From Bradysia coprophila (lineage: Eukaryota > Arthropoda > Insecta > Diptera > Sciaridae): 64,000 nt of DNA. The notes below the pieces were generated by a model. That model was not told the DNA's origin. It searched no databases and saw only the letters and a program-made list of their open reading frames with translations. The stretch covers positions 4,278,585 to 4,342,584 of the forward strand of contig NC_050737.1 of the NCBI RefSeq assembly GCF_014529535.1. The letters run 5' to 3'. A program made the position numbers and the translations under genes. Positions within the stretch are counted from its first letter, which is position 1, and each line of letters starts with the position of its first letter. Shown piece by piece: positions 1 to 13,100 of the stretch.

Positions 1-732
1 GAGAAGCAATTTCACGTAGCCCTCAATGGAAATTGATGTTCGGTACAGTTGGACGCACTTCAACTGCTTGAACCGAAGCAATATGTTCACGCTGTCATTA
101 TTGATCGATTTGGACGAAGTAATGTCGATTGATGTCAGCTTTGGACAACTGTCCAGCAATGCCAGTAGAATGTTGTTCGTGCAATCATAATTTAAACAAA
201 AATACTGCAAATATTTCATGGAAACAATGCCATTTAAGACCGTCGGCTCCATGTCGCATGTCTTCCAACCGCCCGACAGCGAGCCCAAATTTAAGTATTC
301 TAGTCCTGTCAACGCATTCAATTTGTTGTAGAACAAATGGCGTATCACCTTTGGCATACTGTCGCAATCGAGTTTCTTTAAATTGGACGACAGTATCACT
401 TCGGTCAGCGAAACGGCAACGTTGACCTGACTCAGATATTCACCCATCGACGAACCGGGTCGCAGTTCCCTCTTAATTCGATCGATCATTTTCGGAATTT
501 CAATGACAATTCTATCACACAGCGGATCGTATAGGAAACATGGAATATTGTATTCGAAGTACTTCTGTACAAAACGGATACGATGTTCCAATATGTCAGA
601 GGACCGTTGCGCCTCAGATTTGGCTAAGGCAATAATAATTGGCATCAATTGTTTGCCCAGATCACATAAAAAATTCACTAGCGCACAGATGGCATTGTGT
701 TCGAGCGATTTCGGCTGGTTCAGTTTTGGCAT
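1..732 (-). CDS. Leucine-rich-repeat protein, N-terminal 244 codons (partial)
   Basis: An open frame runs on the minus strand from an ATG at 732 to the window edge without a stop, so the C-terminus lies outside. The first ~110 residues are helical, with a segment rich in Cys, Pro and Tyr (CFLYDPLCD). The rest reads as irregular leucine-rich repeats: LKKLDCD, LTGLEYLNLGSL, MKYLQYFCLNYD, CPKLTSIDI and LKCVQLYRTSIS, spaced by about 24-28 residues as in LRR domains of the F-box/RNI type. No F-box is obvious. A good splice acceptor (TTTTGTAG) lies three bases before the ATG, so the true first exon may be elsewhere and the ATG may be internal. It lies directly downstream of the RPP40 exons on the same strand, but joining them breaks the frame. 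Specific function is unknown. Confidence 0.7.
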   Translation of the reverse strand, partial: MPKLNQPKSLEHNAICALVNFLCDLGKQLMPIIIALAKSEAQRSSDILEHRIRFVQKYFEYNIPCFLYDPLCDRIVIEIPKMIDRIKRELRPGSSMGEYLSQVNVAVSLTEVILSSNLKKLDCDSMPKVIRHLFYNKLNALTGLEYLNLGSLSGGWKTCDMEPTVLNGIVSMKYLQYFCLNYDCTNNILLALLDSCPKLTSIDITSSKSINNDSVNILLRFKQLKCVQLYRTSISIEGYVKLLL

Positions 733-835
733 TGTCTACAAAATGTGAAGAAAATCATCAACAAACAACCGAAACAGACATTACCAATGGTTTGTATGAA
801 TGAGAACAGCTAAGTGATTCAATTCGGGTACTTAC

Positions 836-3800
836 TGTAACGGTCCTGGCTTTTTCGACTGTGAAATGATACGTTGCCGTCGAGTCCGAGCGATTGAAAT
901 ATTTCTTTGTTTAGGCTGAGATACAAATGACCGCAAGGCGTTAGTGCAACACAATCGTCGACGTCGATCCGAGCATTGACGGTGATTCCATACAAACTGC
1001 CTGACGATTTGTTTGAGTGAATTTTTTGTTGTATGGAATAAAGTTGAAACAAGGGTTACCTCTGTTAACGAAACCCTCGACAAATGCGCGTTGGATCAGC
1101 TCATTCAATCGAACGTTATGTAAAATGTAGTGATCGGTGTCGGTGAAAATATTCTTGATATTATCTGGGACAGTATTTGTGTCTGGTATAACGACTGAGA
1201 TCTGCAATTAATTTACAGATCAAATAAAATTCACTTTCCAAAATTAAACGAATGAAAAAAAAACGAATGAAATCTCTTGCTATAAGGAAACTCAACACAG
1301 GAAATATATTTTTTCGCGTACAGAACAAACAATGAAAACTGTTTCATTTCATGAAGAACGTGTATAATATTGTATGTAGCGCGGTGATTCTATTTTTAAA
1401 AGTTTATAAATTTTTTCGGTTGGTTAAATAGGCAATTTTGTTGGCAAAGGAACATATAAAACACATCATGCAAGAGAAGACGTACAGAGTTCTTGTTGTT
1501 TGGAATACTTTTTCGAACCGGCTTAACTCATCTTTATAGAAAACAACCTGTTGCATGGATCTCAACACACATGTCATTCAATGAGGATGATTTAAGAAAA
1601 AAATTAAATTCACAATTCGCCTGAGACTGGCACTTTCAATGTACACTGAATAAATGAAAAAATTTCTATCGAAGAAAAGCTTGGTTATAACTTCTCCAGG
1701 GGGTCAATCTTCCCACAAAAAAATATCCCTGAATTTCCTTTATACATCGAATTGGTTTGTAAGGATTGGAAGTGTCAATTTACTGTTGCACCTAAATAAA
1801 GCGACTGTGCTACACCAAAAAAATTTCGTTGTGACTGATCAATGAATGCTTGTGTTGAAGGAGTTTTTTTTTTGGAACGCGAGATAAGAACAACAACAAC
1901 AACGACAAGCAAGCGTCGTGACGAATAAATTTTATTTATTTGCGCAGCAAAATGAAAGAGAAATCGGTCTTGAAGAATGAATCAAATAGTACATTTCGTA
2001 CCTAGGACTAAAAGTCTTTTTTAGCGCGTGAGAAGTTTTTAGACAGAGCCGAAGGCGAGGTCTGGAATCGAATACGCTAATAAAGACTTTTAGTCCGTGG
2101 TACGAATAGTATTTTTTATATTGGACGAAGAAGAAGTGCTATGAAAAATAAGTTATGTTAGTAGGACATGTGAAGTGAGATATTTACTTTGAGTTCTGTG
2201 AATGGAGTACTAGAATTTCCCATTTTGAAGTAGACTTCATTAATAAGCCAAGGTCACAACTTCTATTACAATGGCTCAGTTTAGTGTCCTGCGGTTGCAG
2301 TTTAAGGAAGAGGGAAGACATTTAGGAAATCATCTATAGAGAAAAATTGTGGCTGTACATGTTATGTATGGTGTAAGGGCAGAAGACGATAAACGGGACG
2401 ATTTATTTCCTTTGATGAAATTTTCTGTAGCACCTCCTGATGAGGTTTTCAGAAATTATTGCAGGCGATAAGCGATCTCAACCGAAACTTAGTAGCAACT
2501 CTTCTAGGCCAGTGCCGCATTTTCACAGGGACCAATTGGAAAAATCCTTTCAAATTCAAATAAATTTTTTCGGCCATATAATCTAGATCTGTGTGATATG
2601 AGTTTTTTTGTCTGATATCATACCGTCAGTCTTCTAAAAAACATCGGAAAAAAAATTAAATAAAAAATAGAAAAACCGAATTTTTACGGCAAGGAAGACG
2701 TCTACTTCAAAGTGTCGATATTGGGGCACTGGTCGAAGAACCCAATCTACATAGTTCCCTGATTAAAAATTGTGTCTGTATATGGGGTCGGTCGATGAAG
2801 AAGTATTCAAAATGTAGCTTAAGATTTTGCAAGACTTGATATATCCGACTGAAAGTGAGGCCTGATATTACGACAGCTTCGTTCATTTTGTTCAAAATGA
2901 TTCCAAGAAACTATTTTTTCAAGTATATATCAAGTGCTAGAGGAAAAATTTATTGTATGGTTGACAAAGATTTTATTCCATGAAGATAATTAGGACGAAA
3001 CGTCGCGCAGTACTGGTGTTGACTGAAAGCTGAAATATCTGATTGTTCATAAACTTCGGTGATTTTTGGAGAGCCGTTCTACCTTTGTTATCATTTCTAG
3101 ATAATATAGGATACCAAAAAACCAGCTCTGCAGATAAAATTTGCCTGTGTCGCAATTCTCGAAATTTTTCACTTAGCTTCCTTAATTCCCTTAGCTGAAC
3201 ATCGTCAATGAATATCCCCCAATTATATCAGGCGTAAAGAAATATCGCGCTAAATTCAAGTGGTCCAGGGCGCTCAGTGAGCTAAATGCGGCACTGCTTC
3301 TAGCAACATTAGACACAAAGGTAGAAAATTATTGCCGAGAATTGCTGCCAAGAACAACAAGGAAGATAAACAATAAATTCGGTTCAGATTTGCATCACTC
3401 ACACAAACGACCTACCACTTTCGTAGAAAACAATCACCTATTGACTTTTAACATTCATATAACAAATGATTTAATATTTTCTAAGGATTCGGGCGAGACT
3501 CAGTCCTAAAGAAAGTGAAATGACAGAAAAACAAAATCAAAGGAGTAGATACCAAATTCATGTGACATTGCAGAGTGTTACGTGTCACACAGTTTTTGAG
3601 TGCCATTCAAAATTGTCTACCAAAAGAATGATAGAATTCGTTTTATCAAGTAAATGGGTCTGTCACAACTCAATCACTTCCTTTACGGCCACACGATAAA
3701 AAGTTTTACGCCCGCTTGGAGTCACGACAAAGATATTAAAAGAAAGACATTCAACCCAAGTAAGACAATCCGTGAGTAAGTCCAAATATCTCGGAAATCT

Positions 3801-4088
3801 AATTTGTACCATCGAATCTACTGATGCCACTTCCAATCATAAAATGCAACAAGTTGCGGTTGGCTCGTTTTTAATTAAGATCGTCCCAAATCCATCACCC
3901 TAAGTACAGTCAAGTGATTGTTGGTACCTGATTGGAAATAGTATTCTTCCGATACTCACCAGTTTGTTGAAGTAATGGGATGATATTTTCTTATTTAAAT
4001 TTGAATGAACGTCGTCCGTCAAATCGTTGATTTTGTAAGATATTGATGTGTTCGGAGCCTCAAACTTCCATGTATCCGGACAGATCAT
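836..4088 (-). CDS. RPP40: Ribonuclease P protein subunit p40 (5' three exons; rest not found)
   Basis: RPP40 is a protein subunit of nuclear RNase P and RNase MRP, which process tRNA and rRNA precursors. Exons: 3960-4088, 1060-1201, 836-1000. Phases match (0, then 1), and all junctions have GT..AG. The 145 codons align by eye with the N-terminal half of human RPP40: SSHYFNKL and ISVVIPDTN against the human THYYNYR/VSFLIPE region, then NVRLNELIQRAFVEGF, NRGSLYGITVNARIDVDD, and TPCGHLYLSLNKEIFQSLGL. Exon 3 ends in a consensus donor (GTAAGT) at phase 1. The human protein continues for roughly 200 more residues, which I could not find. The next open frame is the LRR exon, whose acceptor is out of phase. 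The gene is therefore continued beyond the window, truncated, or interrupted. The first intron is 2.76 kb. Confidence 0.82.
1202..3959. other. RPP40 intron 1: no gene, one short hairpin
   Basis: AT-rich sequence without a coding frame I can support. It contains a hairpin at about 1999-2101: GGACTAAAAGTCTTTTT near 2008 returns inverted as AAGACTTTTAGTCC near 2078. The core GCCGAAGGC lies at 2048-2056 in the loop, a motif that recurs elsewhere in this window. Confidence 0.6.
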
Positions 4089-5841
4089 AATTGTTGTCTG
4101 TAATTGAATTTGAATTGCACGTTAGTTTGATGCACTTTTCGTCGGAATTATGTTTATTCAACTGAATCGATTGATCGTTCAGTGTAAAAGGAATAACAAA
4201 ATCAGATTTTGTTTTTGTCGGCATGTGCGTGTAGTAAGCGAAACGTCTTTAACCACAATGTTAAAGAGAATCACTATGTGGTACAGTGCCGAATTACTTA
4301 CAGAAAAGGGATTGTTTAATTACCTTTCAATACGAACGATATTCAATTTCATCAAGTCACAATTGGTTTGTACACATTTGTCATAAAACTCAAACTGAAA
4401 TGATAGTCGAACACAGCTGAAGACCGGTCGAAATAGTAACATCAAAACAAATATTCACACGCGAGAGTTGACTAACAGTGCTGCCAGAGAGTTCGGTGTC
4501 AGACTCTTTCTGCATGAAAGTAACGCGCGTTTTTGAATAATATGTTGGTTGCATGGGTAACCGTTGTTAGTTAAGGTAAATATTGGGTTGATACTCGCAT
4601 TTAATGTACCTTCCATTTCTACATTCGAGTAAATTCAATTTTCAGTTACAGTCTTTAAATTATTTTGGTTTGAGCAATCTATTGCATTCTTATGTAGTAG
4701 TTTAGTTACAATCTACACTTATCTGTTGATTTATTAGTCGCATACACACATTGAAAGAGGACAGCAGCTGTTGTTAGTCATAGTTATGCATAACTGAAGG
4801 ACTGTACTGTGAATGGGAGATTATTGTGTTGTTACCTCTCACTGACGGCAACCATCCTAACAGTATTATTATCGGGTATACTACTTTCTTCGACCAAAGT
4901 ATTTTCGAAAGATTGAATTCGACTCTTCTACTTCAATTGTTTGAACATGCATTGATAAAAACATTTCGTCGCGTGTTGTATCAGTGTGCTTTATTCTATA
5001 TAAGACCGTATTAGTCAAAAAATATTATTTATTTTTGCAGTTCGTTAACGATCATAGATGTTAATATACATTGTATAGCCATCAGAAACAAGTCAGTATG
5101 TAAGTTCTTTTATCAGCCTATGCCTTCGGCTCGGTACAAACCTTCCAAATCGTCACAATAAACATTTTACACACAGAGGTGCATAATATACTATTACATA
5201 ACTATATGGATAACAACTTGAAAAGTTTAGTTTTCGTGAGATTACTGGACTCGACCTCTTAGTTATATACTAACATCGTTCAACAATGTTCCAAAATACC
5301 TGGATGATCATTCAAGACCAACGTATGAACCGCTCAAAAAATTCAAGGAAAAATAACTGATTGAACTGGACACTACTGTAGAAAATTAATTAGGGAAACG
5401 CAGACCAGAAATACTTATCCACCTACTAACCATCACAGCGATGACAATAACCGAACTTTTTATCGTCACAAATAGCATAACCATATATGACATAACGATT
5501 TTCTCGAGCTGTTCTCTTTCTCTCTCAAGCGTACAAACATGGTCACCTTTCAATCCATTAATCATTCTACAACTGATTGACTGAAAATTTAGAATAGTTT
5601 GGTGGATGCTTCGGCTTCACTTTATTTCGTAGAAAAAACTTATAAAATAAAAAATAAACACTTTCAAAGTCCTTAAGATATAACTAGAGAGGGTTACAAT
5701 AACTGCACACTAAACTATAAACAAACGAATTAATTAAAGCAGCACAACCATCAAGGGATTCACAATTTAAAATATTAAATGAAAATTTTGGTTCGGCTGA
5801 GGGTTCGGCATATTCGTGTAGATCAGGAAACTATTTTTCAC
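4089..5841. other. Intergenic, upstream of RPP40 and downstream of the ankyrin gene
   Basis: No coding frame can be supported. It must contain the RPP40 promoter and the 3' UTR of the ankyrin gene. A minus-strand AATAAA is at 5621-5626. A fragment of the ACAGACGGC repeat family is at about 4831-4883, and one GCCTTCGGC core is at 5122-5130. Confidence 0.55.
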
Positions 5842-7284
5842 TCATTTTAGGACTATCGTCGATTGATCAGGCGACGTTAATGTAATTGTGGGCACTGGTT
5901 TCTTCACTATGGGGTGAAAGTAGAATAGTCTGGTTTGAATTGGACGAGTTACGTTGTCAATAAATGTACCTTCTGTTGGTTGATATAATTGTTGTTGTGT
6001 TGCAGCAATTTTAGTTGGCATTAGGCTCTGTAAAGACATTTTCAAGTCTTTTCGCTGCTTTTCACTCAGTTGGGTTGCTTTTTGTTTTTTCACCAATTCA
6101 CCCAATGCGTCGCCGCAGAATTTTCGCCCACAAAAATAAGCCCAATCTCTTGCTGTGAAACCACGACCAGGGTCTCTTAATGATGCTGATGCGTCTGTTG
6201 AAGGGAAAAAGCAAATTACCGTTAAATTAACGTAATGATCGCAATCGATTCCGTAAACTGTAAAAGTTCTACTTCCTAATCGATAGGTGTTTTGCTAGAG
6301 ATTATTAAGTTGAGGACACCAAGGACAACAGCCTCTTTTACTTTCAAGATCAAGTCGAGCGTAAATTTTGATGACTTAACGAAACAATCGCGAAATTATT
6401 CAATGAATTTTTACGATCTGATCCACGCGACCAAAATTTGTGTATTCATTACGATTCGATGAGAAAAGCGTTTGCGTTACGAGTTACGTGATTTAATATT
6501 TGACCATGACCAAAAGCTTCCGGATTTATCAGTTATAATCGCATGTCCCAGTCCCACCCATGACCTCTTTCACTGTATTTCGTAGTTCCTAGGTATTTCA
6601 TACATAGAGCAACCTTATGTTGCATGACATTCGAAGTATATTCCGATAAAAGTAAAGAGCAATCGTGATTCTGTGCACTACACGGATCAACTCACATTAT
6701 TACTGCTATTTTTTATACAAAGAATGATGAATCAATTACTTGCTAGTATCAACCGTTTGGCACAGTCGGTTCGTCCTTGAATGGAAGCTTTCATCAAAGG
6801 TGTTAATCCGAGTGAGTTCTTAGCATCGATATCTAAATGACGATTACGACTGATCAACATTGCAATTTTGTCTGATATTCCTGAAAAAGGATGAATTTAA
6901 GGCGAAAATTGTAAATTTGCATCTGGAAAATCCGTTGTTTAACTTACCAGTCTCAGCAGCGAAATGTAAGGGAGTATTCCCATCATTGTCGGGCTTATTG
7001 ACATCGATGCCTTTAAAGCGGAGTAAAAAATCGGCAAAGCCCGTTTCAGATTTTGTGCAAATGTGTGATAAAGCCGTCTGAATGGAATTGTTTTGTATTA
7101 AATATCGAAAACTGAAATAACAAAAACTTCGTGTTACCCTGCCGTTTTTATCCGCAAAATTCAATTCATCCTTCGATATTCCATGCTTCCTAATGATGTA
7201 CAAGACTTGGTCTAGTTCATTTTTGTCTGCTTTTTTGCAAGTTTGAATGAGTAGTGCGACTAACGTGATCTTTTCATCACTCAT
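5842..7284 (-). CDS. Small ankyrin-repeat protein (ANKRD33-like)
   Basis: Four exons: 7138-7284, 6948-7077, 6740-6880, 5842-6194; phases 0, 1 and 1 agree across junctions, giving 256 residues. The start MSDEKITLVALL was chosen because the longer open frame upstream lies inside an inverted repeat and is not conserved-looking. Ankyrin repeats are visible at about 77-93 (DNDGNTPLHFAAETG), 110-139 (NSLGLTPLMKASIQGR) and 141-175 (LRDPGRGFTARDWAYFCGR). The C-terminal ~85 residues are Lys/Gln-rich, then Pro/Thr-rich, and carry no known domain. The LTPLMKA and GFTARDWA signatures resemble vertebrate ANKRD33 proteins, but that assignment is from memory. No catalytic activity is implied; ankyrin repeats bind partner proteins. 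The third intron starts with a weak donor (GTAATT). Confidence 0.78.
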
Positions 7285-7376
7285 TATTCTAACATATATA
7301 AAACAAGTGTAGGTCGATGAACCGACTAAACTGAAATAGAGATAAACCGAATTAAAACAGGACGCACGGTGCGCCT

Positions 7377-7882
7377 TAACCAAATTTAAGTGAAAGTTCC
7401 GCATAACATTTTGTTTTTAATATAAATTAAAAAGAAGGAGGTCCACTGATTATACATAAGCTGTAAAACGACACCAAAAATATTTACGGTATATTTACAG
7501 GATTACAGCAATGATTTGGAGTTGATGTCACGCTACTCGAATATTCTGCGAAACCGAATTATTTGGGCTCTTCCAAGCTTTTTATGTGTCTGTGTTTGTA
7601 AACTTTGGTCCTTTTGTTTCACTGGATTTTGAATAATTGTTTAAGTTAATTTGATCATCTGAAATAAATTCTATTTAAAAATGAATTTTCATTGCTTTTT
7701 AAGAGTAATTCGTGTTGGAAGAGCCCAAATAATTCGATTTCGCAGAATATTCGAGCGTGACATCAACTCCAAATCATTGCTGTAATCCTAAATTTGCTCG
7801 ATTTATTTTAAATATTTTTGGTGTCGTTTTATATTAAAAACAAAATGTTATGCGGAACTTTCATTTAAAGTTGGTTAAAGTC
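7377..7882. repeat. Foldback element, arms of about 170-200 bp
   Basis: The left arm (about 7377-7580) and right arm (about 7709-7882) are inverted copies. Matches include AAGTTCCGCATAACATTTTG against CAAAATGTTATGCGGAACTT, GATTTGGAGTTGATGTCACG against CGTGACATCAACTCCAAATC, and TTATTTGGGCTCTTCCAA against TTGGAAGAGCCCAAATAA. The left arm starts about 90 bp upstream of the ankyrin gene's ATG, so its 5' UTR or promoter probably includes part of it. Confidence 0.85.
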
Positions 7883-7943
7883 CATCGTTTGGACAAATGC
7901 GAACTCAATCCCTGAACAATTCAGTTTAAAACACTGACACAGA

Positions 7944-8366
7944 GACTTATTTTTCCGAAACACCGTTAAAGAAATTATGATCGTTGAATAACAACAAAGA
8001 GACTGCAAAAATCTCGTTTTTGATTTTCGATCGAAAAAATTTAACAAAAAATTTGTGACCAGAGACACAAAGATAGCGCAAAGAGAACACTCGTCCGCAC
8101 AGTAAATACTTCTTTCACTGAAATTTGGCAAAAAGTTCTGAACCACTGATTTTACACTTATTTTGCGAAACGCCGTTAAAGAAGTTATGATTGTTGATTA
8201 AGAACAAAGAGACTGCAAACGCAAAAATCTCGTTTTTGATTTTTTATCGAGAAAAACTTAACAGAAATTTGTAACAGATAGCACAAAGAGAACTCTCGTC
8301 CGCACAGTAAATACCTCTTTCACTGAAATGTGGCAAAAAAAAGTTCTGAACCAATGATTTTACACT
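7944..8366. repeat. Tandem duplication of about 212 bp (two diverged copies)
   Basis: Copy 1 (7944-8155) and copy 2 (8156-8366) share ACTTATTTT.CGAAAC.CCGTTAAAG, AACAAAGAGACTGCAAA, CTCGTCCGCACAGTAAATAC and TTCTGAACCA.TGATTTTAC in the same order. Small indels distinguish them. No coding potential is seen. Confidence 0.85.
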
Positions 8367-8641
8367 ACACTAGATGGTGTTCAGTTAAAAGTTAAAAAGT
8401 ATTCTGAACCAAAGTACATTGAAGGTAATGCAAGTGCTCACTGCTCATATATATATTTACAACACGCTGTACGATACGGATACAATACATTAAATTCACC
8501 ACAAATTCACCTCAAAGTAGGGTCCCGCTTGTTTTCATAAATTTGTATTACCTTCAGTGTTTACATGTATATATACATATATATTTTGTTCTGAATAAGC
8601 AAAAATAATGATAAGCTCTGAGTAATATGGTCCTTTATATA

Positions 8642-8810
8642 CGGGATTCCAGCAATAAACTGCCAGAAATCTAGTACATTTTCTGATGATCCCATAAAAA
8701 ATCGTCCGAAAATAAATTCTCTACAGTTCATCGCTGGAATCGGGTATCAAGCAATGAACTGTCAGAATCTAGTACATTTTCTGTGGGTCATAAAAAAATT
8801 CATCTGAAAA
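8642..8810. repeat. Short tandem duplication of about 85 bp
   Basis: GAATC.AGTACATTTTCTG-type segments occur twice (near 8669 and 8767), each followed by a CATAAAAAA and TC.GAAAATA tract. The copies are diverged. An inverted fragment of the ACAGACGGC family follows at about 8887-8935. Confidence 0.6.
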
Positions 8811-9107
8811 TACATGTTAAAAAAATTGAAGTACAAGAGTTGAAATCAACCGATTACAAATACTTTGATTGATAGAAGTAATAGACCCGATAATAATACT
8901 GGTCGTATGCTTGCCATCTGTAAAAGGTTTATGACTGTTCTGACGAAAGTTCGTTAAAAAAGTTCATTCTTTGGCTGTTTTCTTAGAAAAAAAAAACTAA
9001 AATGTCCATTTCATTGTATAGATACATTTGGTGAAACAGCACGGCATAGTTAAAATAAACCTGGCAGTAGCGGTTTATTTTTGAAACGTCAAATAAGGGA
9101 CCTAATA

Positions 9108-9313
9108 CCAAAGTTCTGAAAGAACAGGTTACGACAGCCACGAAGGCGGATGACACCAAATTTTATAAACAGATAGTGTGAGAAATCAACTTGAAGAAAA
9201 GAAATTTCTCGAAAATTCAAAATTTAGTTTTTGTTAAGTTCAATTTTACATCAAAACTTCGCAGAAATCGTGATCAACTCAGGGTTGTCTTAACCTGTTC
9301 TTTCACAACCTTG
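9108..9313. mobile_element. Miniature inverted-repeat element, GTTCTGAAAGAACAGG family
   Basis: The left end AAAGTTCTGAAAGAACAGG and right end CCTGTTCTTTCACAACCTTG are inverted copies about 205 bp apart. The inner GACACCAAATTTTATAAAC matches the complete copy at 33872-34023. No open frame lies inside. Confidence 0.75.
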
Positions 9314-10188
9314 CCTAATACACTGTATGAAAATTAACTAAAATGGACTGCGTCATAAATTGAAAAATTTTATTCGCAAAAAATATAGGGCTACTAGATA
9401 ATTAAGGTCCCTCGTATTCACGCATATGATGAGCCGTTGTTGAGGGTTCGCCTCGTGTGACAATTATCACACTTTTGCCGAAAGCTTACCATTTACGCAA
9501 TTGTTAAGAATGTAACGGGTAATACAGTTTTTTATTGTTGTTGCTAATACAAGCCGGGGCAAGTTTGGCAACGCATCTGAAACTGTGTAACTGAAACTCA
9601 CCGTTCCTTTAGCAAGAAATCGTCCTTGTCCTCGCACATCCTTTGTCGCACTAATACGTTCATACGACATTGCACATAGACGGCGTAAGTTACAAATATC
9701 ATCACTGAATTGCATAATAGTGATTATATTAACAAGAATCCTTTGGAGGTGTTTTATCTATCAAAACGCAGTAGTGCCAAAAAGTCGTTCATTTCGGTGT
9801 GATAATAACTTTTGCAGGTATTTGGTATGTGGTTTTAGTAAACCGCCCGTAGTTAATTTTGGCACCTTTGCTCTATTCGGTGTGGTACCTAACAGGTGGA
9901 CATCGTAGAATGTTTTTCTATCTACCAAAACGACTCAAAATTAGTTCTATAGTTATTGAGTACGACCATCTCAAACAATACAAAGCTAAAACTAAACATG
10001 AATTTTTAAGTTGTAAACAGTTCATATCTTGTCGTCGAACAACCAAGTGAACAACTCATTCTAATCATCACGCTTTGTAGTTGTAACTTAGTTGCGAATT
10101 TAGTTTTGTTTCGTGACGGCATTAAGATGGAGTGTTTTCAGAAGTTTTTATTTATTTGAATGGAAGGTCGTTTTTGTTGATTGTTAAA

Positions 10189-13100
10189 ATGATGAAGTTT
10201 ACCAAATTTCATTTCATCCAAATATTTTTACTTTCGATGTGTATCTATTTGATAGTGAATGTGCTTGTTTTTTCTGCTATCAAAAATGTATCCCAGAATA
10301 TCACAACAACGAGTAAAGCATGGACCAAAGGTAACGCAAAATTCATTCATAAACTGAACTCCAGGTTCGTACGTTTTGGATTGTTGCGTAGCGTAACAAT
10401 AGTGTATTACATACCCGCAACTTGATTTTAATTTTATTTTTTGTTACATTGAGCTTATGTATGGCGTAAATAATAACAAATTCAAATTGACTGATGAAAA
10501 ACGCAATATCTCACATTCCCAGATTAAAAAAGGGACATTTATTGGTGAGTGGGCACTATATCTTCCGCTGGCAGATATTAAAAGATTACGTCCTTGTTAC
10601 CAAATGTGAGTGATGTTGCCGAGCCGAAGGCAAGAGCTGCAGTCATACAAGCCAAAGTATGGAACTCCAAACAATTTAATTTCATGTCAATGAACAACGC
10701 ATTAAGTAATGATTCATTTTCCGGGGTGCAGTGAGGATAAGTCATTTAGAAAGCTAGGGATAAATACATTTCTTAACGTGCTTAGCTGCAAACACACAGG
10801 TCAAAAATATTGGAGCTGCAATTTAAACTTTTCTTAATTGTAAAACAAACTTTATTACTTGACTTGATCTTGTTCCAACTCTCTGTCTACAATCATAATA
10901 CTCTGACATTTAAATCAGTTGAGATGATGGTTCGTCTATAATTTTAATTTAACACAAACTAAAAAAACTCAAATTTATGAATTCAATGTCTTGGATCTGT
11001 GAAGAAATTTAAAATTTATTCAAATCTGGAAAAAAAATTCATAAAACATAAGCGATATGCCTGTTGTAAAAGCAAATTGATTTTATTTTGAATTTTTTCC
11101 AGCAGCTGTTAATGATGTTCCTAAGAGAACATATGAGACTTGTCTATAATCTTAGATAGATGTCTCATCACGATCTACACTTGGAGATAGAAGTACATAC
11201 GCTATACGCAAGTCCAATAGATAATTAAGTTTTGTCGAGTCGTTCAAGAAGTACCTTTTAATTTAGTATTTCTATTGCTAATGTTAGCAGCATGAAAAGA
11301 GTTTAGGTAGTGTATATCTACATACACGTGCAGGTATGATAAGTAGGTATAGACATATTTGTCTGCTACTTATCATATCATAGCACGTGTGTGTAATATG
11401 GTCTCCATATTCTTAACCGATATGAGATATTTTCCTGAGTTGTTCTGCAATAAATTTCTAAAATTTCTTTCGTTGTTCTTGAACATGTCCTTAGACATGA
11501 ATTCTAAGTGGTGCATTAGGCCTGTTCATTTTAGAGAAATAGTCTCAAATTCATCTGGCATGGTGTTTATCTGGTCCGGAAGACTAAAATATTGGACCCG
11601 TATTTTTAGACCCGTACGAAGTACTGGGGTCTTATAGGTTTACGCATACGTTTGTAACACGTCGAATTGGACTCCCTGAGTAAGGGGAAACCTATTGTGG
11701 TTGTCTAGAGATGCCAAATCCGCGAAAAAAAAAGTCCGTCTGTCTGCACGATAACTTGAGTAAAACGCATCCGATTTTGAAAATTCTTTTTTTTCCCGTT
11801 TGGTAATGTCAAAAGACAGGCTAAGTTCGAAGATGAGTGATTTTGGATCGACCCCTCCCGAGCTGTGGCCCAATAAGTGCTTTACGGTTTTTCGAAGATA
11901 TCTCCGGACATTTAAACGTTAAACTTGTAAGTGATACGTCAAATAAAAGGTATTTACAATACCGATCGACAAAAAAAAGTTTATGGAAATCGGATGACCG
12001 ACTCGTGAGTTAGACCCCTTGGTGTGGAACAGGCACAGGGCGGCAAGCAGTTTTTGCTTGTAGGTCGGCCACATTTGAACATATTTCGTCTGTTTTAGCT
12101 TTATTAGATAGGTATTGACCGTACCAATCAGGGAAATTTTTTTTTATGAAATTATGTTCTCCGGAGCGTGAGCTAGGTCTCTTGGAGTGAGCTCTTATCT
12201 GGCTACTCGGAAGTACAGTGAACGTGGTGTATTTTGACAATATCTCGAGTAAATTTTGGCCGAATTTCATGAATTTTTTTTTGTTTGAAAGGTATTAACG
12301 AATGTAAAGCGTCTGTACTATTTCCGGTCTCCTAACAAAATGGCTGCCGGCGGCCATATTGGATTTTAGTAAAACGATATAAAGTGGGAAAAATGATGCT
12401 TAGAGAGTTTCTGTTAACATGGAAATAATGTGTTAAGTGTGAGGGGTTTCAGGGATTCCATATACGGACATCTATATATACCTATATACAGCTATATTGA
12501 GGTATATACAGGCATATAGAGCTATATAATAGCATGTTCCTCTGTGAAATGTTTATTTACAGTGAAATATAGGCAAATATAGCGGTATATAGCTGTTTAA
12601 ATAGGAATTTATGAAATTTGACTTCGTACGGGCTGTCTATATTGGCTCCGGCAATTTAATTGTATATGATAACAAGGCAAAGAGTGGATAATGTAAGTGA
12701 TTTAAAAGGAAGAATAGTTTTTCAGCAGAGAAGAAAATGAAGTAAGAGAAATGAAGAGTTTCACATTAAAGGCTTTTGATACGAATAGGTGTTTCGTACG
12801 GGTCGGCGTTAGCTATGTTTTTTTACAATTTTAAAAAATAGTTTAGATCTGGGGAGCTAAGCATTTGTTCAAATGTACGAGTGCGTTGGTTAGAAGAGTA
12901 AAAAAAGATATACACCATCATTCTCCTCTCTTCTAACCAACGCTTTCGTACATTTGAACAAATGCTTCGCTCCCCAGATCTAAACTATTATTTAAAATTC
13001 CAAAAAAATACGGGTCCAATATTTTAGCCTTCCGGACCAGATAAACACCATTCCAGATGAATTTGAGACTATTTCTCTAAAATGAACAGGCCTAGTGATG

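Noticed and set aside
9467-9715. 82-codon minus-strand frame between repeats
   Set aside because: No domain, no ATG-supported start that fits splice context, and it lies in repeat-rich sequence upstream of NAGLU.
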